Shown: one piece after another, positions 29,406-38,965 of the stretch
Position numbering within the stretch: the first letter of the stretch is position 1
Layout: each line of letters starts with the position of its first letter
Assembly (NCBI GenBank): GCA_009377575.1
Contig: WHTU01000009.1
Coordinates: 25,825-89,824 of the forward strand
DNA from: Nitrososphaeraceae archaeon
GTDB lineage: Archaea > Thermoproteota > Nitrososphaeria > Nitrososphaerales > Nitrososphaeraceae
Direction: 5' to 3'
DNA length: 64,000 nucleotides
Program-made: the position numbers and the translations under genes
Notes under the pieces: generated by a model
What the model was told of the DNA's origin: nothing
The model's input: the letters and a program-made list of their open reading frames with translations, nothing else
The model's database searches: none

Positions 29406-31628
29406 ATGCACAGCAAAGATACTCGAAGTTTAAATCTCGATTTAAAGATACTTGAGGCTTATAGTAGAGACGTGGGTAGAGGAGTCGCCCGTCTTGATTA
29501 CGATTCTATGGATTCTCTCGGAGCTTCAACTGGAGATATTATAGAATTGAAAGGTGGTGAAAAAAGCAGAAGTGCCAGAAGGACTGTAGCTAAGTGCTTA
29601 CCTTTGTATCCTTCCGATGAGGGTAAGGGGGTGATCAGAATTGATGGTCTAGTTAGGAATAATGCAGGTCTAGCCATAGGTGACATTGTAATCGTAAAAA
29701 AGATCAAAGCCACACTAGCAGAAAGGGTTATTGTTGCACCGCTTGAAGCAGTATCTTCAATTGATGAAAGGTATCTTGCAGACTCCCTTGATAGCGTTTC
29801 CATGATAAAAGGAGATAACGTTATGGTCCCGTATTTTGGTGGAAGACTTACCTTTCAGGTTGTAGGCCTTGCGCCTGATGCCTGCGACGCAGTCATAATA
29901 GGCCAGAAGACACAGTTCACTATAGCAACTTCTGACGTGGCACTGGCAGGGACAACCGCGAAGGCTATTGCTTATGAAGATATCGGGGGATTAAAGGATG
30001 AAATACAAAGGGTAAGAGAAATGATAGAACTCCCTTTAAGACATCCTGAGATATTTGAAAAACTTGGTATAGAAGCACCGAAAGGTGTGCTATTGCATGG
30101 ACCACCAGGAACAGGCAAGACTCTATTGGCTAAGGCAGTAGCCAATGAAAGCAACTCGCATTTTATTAGTATATCAGGACCAGAAATCATGAGTAAATTC
30201 TATGGGGAATCCGAAGCGCGTTTACGGGAAATATTTAAAGAGGCGCGAGAAAAAGCCCCCTCCATTATATTCATAGATGAAATAGACTCTATTGCACCAA
30301 AAAGAGAAGAGGTCATGGGAGAAGTAGAGCGAAGAGTAGTTTCTCAAATGCTTTCAGTCATGGATGGATTGGAGAGCCGCGGGAAAGTCATAGTTATAGC
30401 AGCAAGTAACAGACCAAACGCAATAGATCCTGCATTGCGTAGACCGGGAAGATTTGATAGAGAAATCGAGATCAAAGTTCCAAACAAACGCGGCAGACTA
30501 GAAGTACTCCAGGTTCATACAAGAAATATGCCCCTAAATGCTGACATAGACCAAGATAGGATCGCCGCTGTTACCCATGGATTTGTGGGAGCAGATCTTG
30601 AGTACTTGTGCAAAGAAGCAGCTATGAAGTGTTTGAGAAGACTTTTACCTGAACTCAATCTGGGGGATGAAAAACTTGCACCGGAGGTGCTAAATAAACT
30701 GGTAGTTACTATGGCCGATTTCCAGAATGCAATTAGGGAGATTGCCCCTTCTGCTATGAGGGAAGTCTATCTAGAGTCACCTGACGTGAAATGGGATGAT
30801 ATTGGTGGATTAGACTTAGTAAAGCGAGAGTTACAGGAAGCCGTCGAATGGCCAATGCGCTTTCCGGAAATGTACAAGCAATTAGGACATAATGTGCCTA
30901 AGGGAATACTGTTACACGGCCCTTCAGGAACGGGTAAGACTATGCTTGCAAAGGCGGTAGCAACTGAGTCAGAAGCAAATTTTATCAGTGTTAAGGGCCC
31001 AGAGCTCTTATCAAAGTGGGTAGGAGAGTCTGAAAAAGGACTGAGGGAGATCTTTAGAAAGGCAAGACAGGCTTCACCATGTGTTATATTCTTTGATGAA
31101 ATTGATTCTATTACCTCTATCAGAGGAGGTGGGATTGAAGGTCTTGGAGGTCTATCTAGTTCAGATAAGATGATGTCGCAACTGCTCACAGAGATGGATG
31201 GTATACAGGAAATTCATGATATCGTTATATTGGCTGCCACTAATAGAATAGACATGATGGACACTGCATTATTGAGACCCGGTCGCTTTGACAAGATCAT
31301 TTACATACCAAATCCAGACAAGGTCACAAGAGAAAGAATTCTACAAATCCATGTTAAAGGAAAGCCAATCAGTAACGATATTGATATAAATAGAATAGTA
31401 GAAGCGACAGAAGGATTCAGTGGAGCTGATGTATCGTCAGTTGTAAATACTGCCGTATCTTTAGTTTTGCATGATTATATACAGAGGTATCCATCTGCTG
31501 AAGAAGCATTCAAACATGCCTCAGAAGCACTTGTGACCATCAGACATTTAGAAGATGCTGTAAAAAAAGTAAGAAGACAAAGAGAAATGAAACCGGAAGA
31601 GAAAATGCATATATCACACTATGGATAA
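29406..31628 (+). CDS. Cdc48/VCP-type double AAA+ ATPase
   Basis: 740 aa. N-terminal double-psi barrel (residues 1-190), D1 with Walker A GPPGTGKT (about 231) and Walker [11 protein letters not shown]2 with Walker A GPSGTGKT (about 504; Ser replaces the usual second Pro) and IFFDEIDS; arginine fingers [13 protein letters not shown] and [13 protein letters not shown]. Unfolds proteins using ATP. The C-terminus ends ISHYG, with Tyr in the penultimate position as in HbYX proteasome-docking tails, although the preceding residue is His. psmB is in the same window. Confidence 0.95.
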   Translation: MHSKDTRSLNLDLKILEAYSRDVGRGVARLDYDSMDSLGASTGDIIELKGGEKSRSARRTVAKCLPLYPSDEGKGVIRIDGLVRNNAGLAIGDIVIVKKIKATLAERVIVAPLEAVSSIDERYLADSLDSVSMIKGDNVMVPYFGGRLTFQVVGLAPDACDAVIIGQKTQFTIATSDVALAGTTAKAIAYEDIGGLKDEIQRVREMIELPLRHPEIFEKLGIEAPKGVLLHGPPGTGKTLLAKAVANESNSHFISISGPEIMSKFYGESEARLREIFKEAREKAPSIIFIDEIDSIAPKREEVMGEVERRVVSQMLSVMDGLESRGKVIVIAASNRPNAIDPALRRPGRFDREIEIKVPNKRGRLEVLQVHTRNMPLNADIDQDRIAAVTHGFVGADLEYLCKEAAMKCLRRLLPELNLGDEKLAPEVLNKLVVTMADFQNAIREIAPSAMREVYLESPDVKWDDIGGLDLVKRELQEAVEWPMRFPEMYKQLGHNVPKGILLHGPSGTGKTMLAKAVATESEANFISVKGPELLSKWVGESEKGLREIFRKARQASPCVIFFDEIDSITSIRGGGIEGLGGLSSSDKMMSQLLTEMDGIQEIHDIVILAATNRIDMMDTALLRPGRFDKIIYIPNPDKVTRERILQIHVKGKPISNDIDINRIVEATEGFSGADVSSVVNTAVSLVLHDYIQRYPSAEEAFKHASEALVTIRHLEDAVKKVRRQREMKPEEKMHISHYG

Positions 31629-31916
31629 GGGAAATAAATATTTCTGAAAATGCATAGTCCTACACGACTATAATATAACTATTGTACATAATTATATTAT
31701 TGGTGATTCTTATTCCTCCGCTGAATTGATTATTAATAGTTGCAATCCACCAAAAAATGATATTGCATATTCAATTAGTGATAAATCTCGATCGAAAGGT
31801 TTGAAGTAGTGCGGTCTGCTTTATAATACCATTGTACAATACTTTCAATTATTTCTAGTAGTAAATACTCTCAGTTGTTTTCTTCTTTCTTTTATTTCTG
31901 CCACAATAATGTATAT

Positions 31917-32299
31917 TCAAGCTAGAAATTCGATTTCGATACGAAAACCTATAGTAGATTCACCAAAAGCAGGAGATGCGATTATTAGTCCAGCTATTGC
32001 AACTTCCAACCCGTTCATACGAATGCGAAATCCTCTAGCCCACGCTTTGCTTTCCTTGTCTCCAATACTATATGCAATGCTGGAAATTCAGTCGAATGGT
32101 GATGCGACTGCCATTCCCAATATTAAGAATGGTGTAGTTCCTATTGGAAATGCTATTACTTTAGCTGCTGGCAATGACTAATATTCCCAATCCAATGTAA
32201 CTAGACGAAACCTGTTGTTTATGTGAACGAACAAACCCATAATAACTCTCAATAGCTTCTATTAATAAAAGAATTGAAGCTGTCAGTACTATCGAGACT
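31917..32299 (-). pseudogene. Remnant of a small membrane protein
   Basis: On the minus strand a membrane-protein-like reading can be followed through a frame change and internal stops: TASILLLIEAIESYYGFVRS, SSYIGLGILVIASS then stop TAA, continuing in another frame as KVIAFPIGTTPFLILGMAVA, a TGA, and AIAGLIIASPAFGESTIGF. The mix of hydrophobic helices broken by stops suggests a decayed multi-helix protein. The 90-codon plus-strand frame over it (31909-32181) is therefore probably a shadow. Confidence 0.4.
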
Positions 32300-32435
32300 T
32301 GGAAACAAATTCAGCGTATTTCTCTGGACCTAGGTATTTAGTTCGTTGCCTGCACCTTAGACATATGATACTAGTACGTTTATCTGGATAGATACAGGAC
32401 CAACCACAATATCTACATCTTTCCCCAATTCCCAT
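32289..32435 (-). CDS. Zinc-ribbon mini-protein
   Basis: 48 aa, ATG start. MGIGERCRYCGWSC begins the protein and CLRCRQRTKY follows after ten residues: two CxxC pairs forming a rubredoxin-knuckle zinc ribbon, then a basic tail. Probably nucleic-acid or protein binding. One of many such proteins in this accessory region. Confidence 0.6.
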   Translation of the reverse strand: MGIGERCRYCGWSCIYPDKRTSIICLRCRQRTKYLGPEKYAEFVSKSR

Positions 32436-32656
32436 GTTTATCACCTATAGACCCAATACCATATTATAACTACGAAGGTAAAAGAGTATACCCACTATCA
32501 CAATAATGACAGAAACAATGAATAGGATAGTTCTATGGTTATTCGTCATGCGTCGTTTAACACTGGCGATGAGTAATCCCTTCTATCCTACGCTTAAAAT
32601 ACTCTCCACAAGCCTAATCTACGCTCACTACTCTCCTACGCTTAAGATTGCTAGTG

Positions 32657-32833
32657 TTAGGCATCAATTTCGTGCTCCAGCCCGTAATAGTATTTTTCTT
32701 CCTCCTTCTTGATAGCTTTAACGGCAGCTGCGATACAAGATAAACAGACGTTAATATTCGATCCTAAATGATTCTCTAACCTGTTCTCTATAGTGAGAGG
32801 TTCACCACATGAGCGGCACAGACGTCTAGACAT
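32657..32833 (-). CDS. Zinc-ribbon mini-protein
   Basis: 58 aa, ATG start. CRSCGEPLTIENR near the N-terminus and CLSCIAAAVKAIKKEEEK after about 20 residues give a two-knuckle zinc ribbon followed by a charged helix. Function unknown, but the architecture is convincing despite its size. Confidence 0.65.
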   Translation of the reverse strand: MSRRLCRSCGEPLTIENRLENHLGSNINVCLSCIAAAVKAIKKEEEKYYYGLEHEIDA

Positions 32834-33127
32834 GCCCTCGTCCCTTTACACTCATTCGAGGGTTTTAAACCTCATCATTTCCATTCTCATCAAAAACGTT
32901 CTGATAGTTATTGTTGATGTATCTCCCGTCTTACAGTTTCTCACTTGTATCTGAGCTTACGATTATGTAATCTGTTCCGTCGTCTTAAGAGATTAGCTTT
33001 TAGTAGCCTGGATCTTAACTAAACGAGGCTTCTTCTTCAGGCATAAATCTCAGCACGTTATAGACCGAAGATTCCTTTAGTGTCATTTGTAATTATAACA
33101 CGAATACTGCATATCCTATCTTATGCC

Positions 33128-34756
33128 TCAAGACTTCGTTCCGAATTCCTCTTCGTACCAATGTGGAGTAAATTCTTCATATCTAGATGTTCTCTCGGGC
33201 TCTTCAACGATCTTCTCGTTCACGGTATGTTGAAAATCTATTACGTCTTTCTTCCAATTATCGAACCATTTACTTATTTCCCGATCCTCTTTTAGGATCT
33301 GTGTAAATTGTTTCGCTGGGATCGAGGCCCATCTGGTCGTAGGCAATTCCGATTCTTCCAAATACATACTAAATCGATCTAAATTTGCATAGTATTTATC
33401 CCTTGCAATCAGATTTAGATAATACACAAGGCTTATTTCTTCTGGCCTCATGTTTATCGGCTCAGAAATATCCTTTAATTTTTGATATAGTGCAAAAAAT
33501 TTTGTCATGTCATTTTTTTCACGTTTGTTTACTTGTTTGTATCGAGTAATACCCTCTAGCTTATTAACTTCATATCTTTCTAGTGAATTTATTCCAGTGT
33601 CGAAGATTAGTCGCAGATTACTAAAATTATATTGTATAATCGATCGTGCGCTTTGATAAAGTTCCTTATAACCATGCAGGATTACTGATTTACTAGAACG
33701 ACTGATACGAAAATCTTTACTGAGTATCACGTCAAAATTGAACATTGAATCATTCCCTAGATTATCCTTTAGTAAAGACCACTTTCCAAAGATTAAGGGA
33801 ACGACGCCGGAATAGTTTGAGGCTATTTTATCATAATAATACATTATATGCTTAGAATTTTCGAAATTTCGACGCAGCAAGATAGTTAGAAATAATAATA
33901 TTCCAAATAGTGATAATTGACATGTTTTCTTTCCCGAATCATTCTGAGTATTTATGATTATGCTACGTTGCAAGAAACGTCTTTGCTCTAAATACTTTTT
34001 TAAATAAGAGCCAACCGACATTCCATGTTTTTTTGCTTGATTCCGCATATACTTCCAAGAATCAGCAGGACTGTGATGATCCTGTATTGGTCCCGTAGAG
34101 AAATCCAGAAGTATTTCATCCAGATCAGAATTTGACACTCCCATTAACTTGGAACTAATCTCTTCTTTTGTAATGTTTGGATAGCTAACCAGGATTTCCA
34201 GAATTCTTGTAATAAGGCTAGACTCATTAATTTTTTGTGCAGAGAGCCATTTTGCATAAAAGTCATTCAATTCGTCTAGAAAAAGACCTGCTTCTCTTCC
34301 TGATGCATACTTCAAATATTTCGATATAAAAAGTTCATAGAGATCGTTAACGGTCTGTAAGTCAATTGGATCAGATCTGTAATGACACACTCTAATTATG
34401 TATGACCAAAAATTCTCAGGATTAGTCTCATCAGATACAATAGCAGCAAGACCGTTGTATGTAATATTATAAAATTTCTCTGGTTTACCACTTCTGCTCG
34501 TGTCCACACATTTTGGTTCTATCAATTTCTTCTTAAGCAAATTGTCAAATGCTTCTGAGATTTCGCCATAGTGATGTTCCTTCAGGTATTCATTCTTTGC
34601 CTTACTTTTAGATAGAGATTCATGATTAGTCAATTCTTTGAGTATTTTGAGTTGTAAATCTGGCTTCTTCTTTTTTTCGTTATAGAATTTGTGAGTAAAC
34701 AAATATCGTGATATCACACAAGTTACTTCAATTACCCTATATATATGACTTACCAT
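33128..34756 (-). CDS. Large winged-helix-containing protein of unknown family
   Basis: 542 aa from the ATG at 34756; upstream codons overlap the divergent nuclease gene, and a TTG at about residue 19 (start of LFTHKFYNEKK) is an alternative. Residues about 30-100 look like a winged helix (LQLKILKELTNHESLSKSKA, then EAFDNLLKKKLIEP and GKPEKFYNITYNGLAAIV). The remaining 430 residues are helical, with one hydrophobic patch (LSLFGILLFLTILLRR) and no known domain. Divergently arranged with the Cas4-like gene across a short shared promoter. AT-rich codons point to acquired DNA. Confidence 0.65.
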   Translation of the reverse strand: MVSHIYRVIEVTCVISRYLFTHKFYNEKKKKPDLQLKILKELTNHESLSKSKAKNEYLKEHHYGEISEAFDNLLKKKLIEPKCVDTSRSGKPEKFYNITYNGLAAIVSDETNPENFWSYIIRVCHYRSDPIDLQTVNDLYELFISKYLKYASGREAGLFLDELNDFYAKWLSAQKINESSLITRILEILVSYPNITKEEISSKLMGVSNSDLDEILLDFSTGPIQDHHSPADSWKYMRNQAKKHGMSVGSYLKKYLEQRRFLQRSIIINTQNDSGKKTCQLSLFGILLFLTILLRRNFENSKHIMYYYDKIASNYSGVVPLIFGKWSLLKDNLGNDSMFNFDVILSKDFRISRSSKSVILHGYKELYQSARSIIQYNFSNLRLIFDTGINSLERYEVNKLEGITRYKQVNKREKNDMTKFFALYQKLKDISEPINMRPEEISLVYYLNLIARDKYYANLDRFSMYLEESELPTTRWASIPAKQFTQILKEDREISKWFDNWKKDVIDFQHTVNEKIVEEPERTSRYEEFTPHWYEEEFGTKS

Positions 34757-35629
34757 ATGATAATTATGACACAAAAAGTCAAAAAAATAGAAGTAATAAG
34801 CAAAAATGAATGCAAGATAGGACCTACAATAGCTACAGCCAAAAGCATTGAATCGATAGATAATTCGACAGGGCAAAGAAAAGATGTCAAGGAATCAGAG
34901 GGTGCAGATCCCCAAACCGAGGTAGATGAAGTGAAAGGGACCGAGGAAAAAACACATGCATTAGACCTTGGTGAATACTACATAGATCGTGCCATAGATA
35001 CAATGGAGGAATGGCATTCAAAACCTAGAGATTTTGGCCACGTCTCAGATGTTGTTATGTGTCACAGGCAAAGATTATACCGTGAAATAGACCGCCGACC
35101 ACTCGGTTCCAAGAATGTAAGCATCTATTCATCAGGAAAAGCAATTCATGAAGCGGTACAATTGCTATTTCGTAGTGATAAGAGGACATTTGAAATAGAA
35201 AAATACGTGGAGTTCAAGGACATTTTAGGCTCGGTGGACATTTATGACAGGAAACGTAACATTCCTATCGAATTCAAGACTAGTCGAGCGTCTGATATAA
35301 AAGAACCCAAGAGCTTTCATGTGGACCAGCTAAAATACTATATGTCCATGTTAGGTGCCGAACAAGGATACATCATATATCAATTGCTAATGCATTTCGA
35401 AGACACACCATTCAAAACCTTCAGAATATTGATGAATGCGCAAGAAAGGAAGGACCAGCGTGATAAGTTAGTAAAGGAAGTAAATTCTCTAAAGAGAGCG
35501 ATAGAAGCAAGAGACCCTTCTCTTGCAAGACCAGTAAACCATGATCCTTCGCTGAATTGGCTATGCAAATCGTGTGAGTATTTGGCGGATTGTAAAAAGA
35601 TACAGCAGACCGCTGCGGTGGCGGCCTGA
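34745..35629 (+). CDS. Cas4-like RecB-family nuclease with Fe-S cysteines
   Basis: 294 aa. The core has all PD-(D/E)XK RecB motifs: GKAIHE (His135), GSVDIYD (Asp165), PIEFKTS (Glu176-x-Lys178) and VDQLKYYM (Gln195, Tyr198/199). Four cysteines, C106 before the core and C274, C277, C283 at the end (CKSCEYLADC), match the Cas4/AddB-type iron-sulfur site. No cas genes or CRISPR repeats are near, so it is a stand-alone mobile-element nuclease. The first 70 residues are acidic and low complexity. Two further ATGs (34757, 34766) are possible starts. The Zn-module genes follow closely in the same direction. Confidence 0.85.
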   Translation: MTYHMIIMTQKVKKIEVISKNECKIGPTIATAKSIESIDNSTGQRKDVKESEGADPQTEVDEVKGTEEKTHALDLGEYYIDRAIDTMEEWHSKPRDFGHVSDVVMCHRQRLYREIDRRPLGSKNVSIYSSGKAIHEAVQLLFRSDKRTFEIEKYVEFKDILGSVDIYDRKRNIPIEFKTSRASDIKEPKSFHVDQLKYYMSMLGAEQGYIIYQLLMHFEDTPFKTFRILMNAQERKDQRDKLVKEVNSLKRAIEARDPSLARPVNHDPSLNWLCKSCEYLADCKKIQQTAAVAA

Positions 35630-35653
35630 TTTTGAATGGAGGTAAATATAGCA

Positions 35654-35866
35654 ATGGCATCCGGTGAAAATAAATGCAAGTACTGCGGCTCTAAAGAGTC
35701 ATCTCTCGCTGTCAATGAGGTAGGAAATACGTACCAAAGATGGACTCGAAATCATTACGAAGAAGATAGTTGGATATGCGGAATATGTTACAGAAACCTT
35801 CTGTATCTGAAAGCCCGTCCTCTAACTTATTTTCGTAGAAGGAAGCTTGAAAAGGAGCGGAAATAA
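35654..35866 (+). CDS. Single zinc-module protein related to the downstream endonuclease
   Basis: 70 aa from the ATG at 35654, eleven bases after a GGAGG (35638-35642); an earlier ATG at 35636 overlaps the ribosome site. It is essentially one CxxCG-X20-W-x-CGxCYxNLL zinc module (CKYCGSKESS, then WICGICYRNLLY) with a basic tail. The downstream protein starts two bases after this stop and carries two copies of the same module, so duplication is evident. Confidence 0.7.
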   Translation: MASGENKCKYCGSKESSLAVNEVGNTYQRWTRNHYEEDSWICGICYRNLLYLKARPLTYFRRRKLEKERK

Positions 35867-35867
35867 A

Positions 35868-36842
35868 ATGTCGAATAGTCTATCAGGCAATACTATTGAA
35901 CGAAAATGCGAGTACTGCGGCAATGACAGGACATATATGGCTGTTACTAAGGGAGGAACATCTTATCCAAAATGGAATAGTAATCCTTTCAAAGAAGAGA
36001 CGTGGATATGCGGAAAGTGTTACAGAAACCTACTGTATCACAAGGCTTTTCCTCCTATTCAAGTTCGTAGAAGTATTCGGATAAACAGAATTGCAAAGCG
36101 AGTTTGTCATAAATGTGGCGGCAAGACAACAACTCAAAAAAGCAAGACCTCACCTAATGATTATCATATATGGCATAGACATCCCGAAGTATCGAGCAAA
36201 TGGCTGTGCGGTAGGTGTTATGCAAATTGGCTCTTTGAGCCTAGGCGAAGATTCAAGACTAAAGAAGAACGTTACCAATACATCAGCAAGTTATTTAGTG
36301 GCACAGGAAATCCCCAGTACGGAAATCATACATTAAATGTGGGTAGGGTTTACACTGAAGAGCGAAACAAAAAGGTTTCTGAAGCAGTCAAGCAGTGGGC
36401 CAAATTACACCCTGAGCATTACTATAGAATAGGCATTCTCGGCGCTATAAAGGCGAGAAAATTAGGGTTATCCGGTCTACCTACTGGTCTGGAGATCCGA
36501 ATGGAGAAAGCGCTTAAGGAACATAAGATACAGTACATCCCTCAATATCGATATGGCATAGGCATAATGGATTTCTATCTCCCTGAAGGAAACATAGCGT
36601 TATTTGTTGACGGAGGAGTATGGCACGCTGATCCCAGACTATTCGATGCCACAGATATTCTATTTTTCAAATTCAAGACTTCAAGAAATGAACCGATAAC
36701 CGCCGAAGAGGTTTGGAAGAAGGATAGAATTCATACGAATTATCTAAAGTCGAAAGGGTATACCGTAGTTCGTTTCTGGGAGAAGGAGATAAAAAGTGAA
36801 ATTGATAGATGTATAAAGATACTTCTTTATCAAAAGACATGA
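35868..36842 (+). CDS. Vsr-like (EDxHD) endonuclease with two zinc modules
   Basis: 324 aa from the ATG at 35868 (TTG 35847 in frame upstream). Domains: zinc module 1 (CEYCGNDRTY, WICGKCYRNLLY), zinc module 2 (CHKCGGKTTT, WLCGRCYANWLF), a NUMOD3-like stretch (GTGNPQYGNHTLNVGR), and a C-terminal Vsr/DUF559-type nuclease: TGLEIRMEKAL (Glu), GIMDFYLP (Asp), FVDGGVWHADP (His, Asp), and KDRIHTNYLKSKGYTVVRFW. This E-D-x-H-D set is known from homing endonucleases of the I-Bth0305I type. A free-standing homing or host-exclusion nuclease is likely. No intron was recognised. Confidence 0.8.
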   Translation: MSNSLSGNTIERKCEYCGNDRTYMAVTKGGTSYPKWNSNPFKEETWICGKCYRNLLYHKAFPPIQVRRSIRINRIAKRVCHKCGGKTTTQKSKTSPNDYHIWHRHPEVSSKWLCGRCYANWLFEPRRRFKTKEERYQYISKLFSGTGNPQYGNHTLNVGRVYTEERNKKVSEAVKQWAKLHPEHYYRIGILGAIKARKLGLSGLPTGLEIRMEKALKEHKIQYIPQYRYGIGIMDFYLPEGNIALFVDGGVWHADPRLFDATDILFFKFKTSRNEPITAEEVWKKDRIHTNYLKSKGYTVVRFWEKEIKSEIDRCIKILLYQKT

Positions 36843-36986
36843 GGGTATACGCTACATTAGAATATTTATAGATATTATCGTTGATTCGTCATGTGAATAA
36901 CGATTATCGGCAATGAAAGTAGAGGATTCGTGATAGACAGTACAACCTGGAGTGTGTCCTTCCCGGAGCATATACCCACAGCACAA

Positions 36987-37466
36987 CTAACTAAACATAT
37001 CATCATGCAACCCTTTTGCGCGGGATGAAATATATTCTTCTGTTGAATCTATCAAGGTATACAATTCCGGCAAAATAGATTCTCTATTTTCCTTACTAGC
37101 ATAGATTAGATCGTTTATGAAATAGCGGGTGTACTGTTCGAATCTATGATCCTCTTTGACTTCTCTCATGCATTTTTTCCACGAATTCCAATATATCTGG
37201 AATCTTTCATCAGGATTAGCAAGATATTCTAGAATTTGTTTTGAGATAGATTTATGATGCTCTGAACTTTCGTCAGTAGAAGCCAATATTTCCTCTAGTT
37301 TACTCTTGTATTGCTGGCGTGCTTTTCTAGGCACATCCTCTGACCCTGGATCGTCTTTAGATGTGATTAAGATCCTGCTAAGTACGGATAGGGCTCCGGC
37401 TAGGAACAAACTGTAGTGATCGCTTAGTATTTCATCGTCCAGCTTCTCCCATACTTCGGGGATTTT
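36987..37466 (-). pseudogene. 3' part of an ORF interrupted by TAG
   Basis: 159 codons that continue in exactly the same frame after the TAG (37467-37469) ending the upstream 203-aa frame. There is no ATG or GTG for the first 19 codons; a TTG at 37409 could start a 140-aa protein, but the preceding codons (KIPEVWEKLDDEILSDHYS) look coding. Helical, charged, no known domain. Most simply the second half of one 363-codon gene. Confidence 0.5.
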
Positions 37467-38078
37467 CTAAATCCGTTTTGTTATTGCTTGTTTCTCCAGG
37501 TCGCGCCACGCTGTAAGTTGAATTTTTTCAGTTGATGTAGAGTTAATTCTGTTCAGATACAACTTTAATTTTTCAAGAGATGTGTCTTCTAGATGATCAC
37601 TCGTTTCGGTTGGCAAAACTGAAACGTTAATAGTATTACTAATAGTATTCTTGTCTTTGAAATGTTTCAACGATTTTGTGACTATATCCTTTACGTGATT
37701 CTCTATATGGCCAGGATCTTCTAAAATCTTGTTTCCATCAAGCATCTCAGGTACTACCGTTCCTTTTTTCGATTCGCTAATCCGTGTCTTTTGAAACTCT
37801 CTGACAAACTTACTGTTCTGTACAACTGTTGATTGAGCTACTACAATCTTAATATGCGCATCCGATCTTATTAAAAGAAGCATATCACGGAAAAAGTTTG
37901 CAAGTGAATCAGTCCAGATAATCTCAATCATCAACTCAATTCCATCTGAATTAATTGAAAAAATGTCCAATTCTTGTCCCGATGAAGGATATTCAGTTAT
38001 AGTGACGCCAAACCAGTCACTTAGCTTCTTTGCCATTAATATTTTGATTGAGTTATGCTTGCTGGTTTCACCTATCAA
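37467..38078 (-). CDS. Hypothetical protein, nuclease-like N-terminus, ends at in-frame TAG
   Basis: 203 aa. Residues about 15-60 (SDWFGVTITEYPSSGQELDI and GIELMIEIIWTDS) are arranged like a PD-(D/E)XK core (Asp then Glu on adjacent strands), though the catalytic Lys is not evident. The rest is helical. The frame continues past the TAG stop into 36987-37466. Function unknown. Confidence 0.55.
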   Translation of the reverse strand: MIGETSKHNSIKILMAKKLSDWFGVTITEYPSSGQELDIFSINSDGIELMIEIIWTDSLANFFRDMLLLIRSDAHIKIVVAQSTVVQNSKFVREFQKTRISESKKGTVVPEMLDGNKILEDPGHIENHVKDIVTKSLKHFKDKNTISNTINVSVLPTETSDHLEDTSLEKLKLYLNRINSTSTEKIQLTAWRDLEKQAITKRI

Positions 38079-38180
38079 TTAATTTTAGTCTCCCTGATTA
38101 ACAGAAGTAGACGGCATTCAATTATATTAACCAAAAACGAATTAAAGATATTATCATACTTTAATAAGGTAGCCCTCCTT

Positions 38181-38387
38181 CTACTTTTGACTGCTTGCTC
38201 TCTTAATATCTTCGCTAATACTGCAGACCTGGTAGCACAGAACAGTATTATCTTTCAGATTGTCTGAAATATACCAGTATTGTGGATCAACCATTATGAT
38301 TGTATCCGGTACTCTACCCCTTGCTGTGGGATATTTCCTTAGAAAGTTCTTTAGATGTTCTTCATGTCTAGGGTTTTCGCAAGGCAA
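38181..38387 (-). CDS. Possible small protein with NPxHEEH motif
   Basis: 68 aa, TTG start. CENPRHEEHLKNF near the N-terminus resembles FNPTHEEHIKDC of the protein at 40547-40948, suggesting a shared Cys/His site. The rest is unremarkable. Weak start signals. Confidence 0.4.
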   Translation of the reverse strand: MPCENPRHEEHLKNFLRKYPTARGRVPDTIIMVDPQYWYISDNLKDNTVLCYQVCSISEDIKRASSQK

Positions 38388-38400
38388 TAGTTTGTACCTT

Positions 38401-38451
38401 AAGACAGGCTCCTAAAAACTTCAGCAGTCTCTTACCATAAGACAGGCTCCT
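38401..38451. repeat. Direct repeat AAGACAGGCTCCT
   Basis: The 13-mer AAGACAGGCTCCT occurs at 38401-38413 and 38439-38451 (period 38), each preceded by ACC-TT/A. Only two copies; possible operator, recombination site or decayed iteron. Confidence 0.5.
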
Positions 38452-38529
38452 GCAAAAGCAACGACCATTTACTTTTTTATTTTCATAATTTTACTTTCTA
38501 AATATTTAAATTGGTTTTGTTAATTTAGG

Positions 38530-38700
38530 ATGCACATATTCCATGATGATGTCTCTCCTTGGATAGGTAAGGGACCCCTTGTGTTGTCGGCTGCAGTGTC
38601 CTTTATTCTTGCCCTTATCTATCCTTTCTTTTATCACCATAAGATAAGCGTGACTTCCATCAGAAGCATTAGGTCAGGAATGTGTCCTATTAAATTCTAG
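38530..38700 (+). CDS. Small single-span membrane protein
   Basis: 56 aa, ATG start. A hydrophobic helix GPLVLSAAVSFILALIYPFF (about residues 15-34) sits between an acidic N-terminus and a basic C-terminus. Accessory element gene of unknown role. Confidence 0.45.
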   Translation: MHIFHDDVSPWIGKGPLVLSAAVSFILALIYPFFYHHKISVTSIRSIRSGMCPIKF

Positions 38701-38747
38701 TAAGAACGTTCAAACTTAAAATACAGTTGATATGTCATCAGTACAAT

Positions 38748-38927
38748 ATGTCCTTTGGTAAGAAAGTCAAAGATGAAATCAAAAAGAAGACGGGTCACAA
38801 CTATAATGAGATAGTAAGAATCTTGGAACAATTTCCAGATATCCCTGCAAAGGAAAAGATACTTGAATCGGCAAAAAATACAAAGAGCCAATTAGATAAA
38901 GTAGTAGACGATAACATACATGACTAA
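38748..38927 (+). CDS. Small charged helical protein
   Basis: 59 aa from the ATG at 38748 (frame open seven codons further). Lys/Glu-rich amphipathic helices (KKVKDEIKKKTGHNYNEIVR) with no motif. Composition looks coding. Possibly DNA-associated. Confidence 0.5.
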   Translation: MSFGKKVKDEIKKKTGHNYNEIVRILEQFPDIPAKEKILESAKNTKSQLDKVVDDNIHD

Positions 38928-38965
38928 ATATTCAGTTAGTAAGTTAATGGTTCTTCAACTACTAA

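Noticed and set aside
31909..32181. 90-codon plus-strand frame
   Set aside because: The minus strand over the same bases reads as a decayed membrane protein, so the plus frame looks like its shadow.
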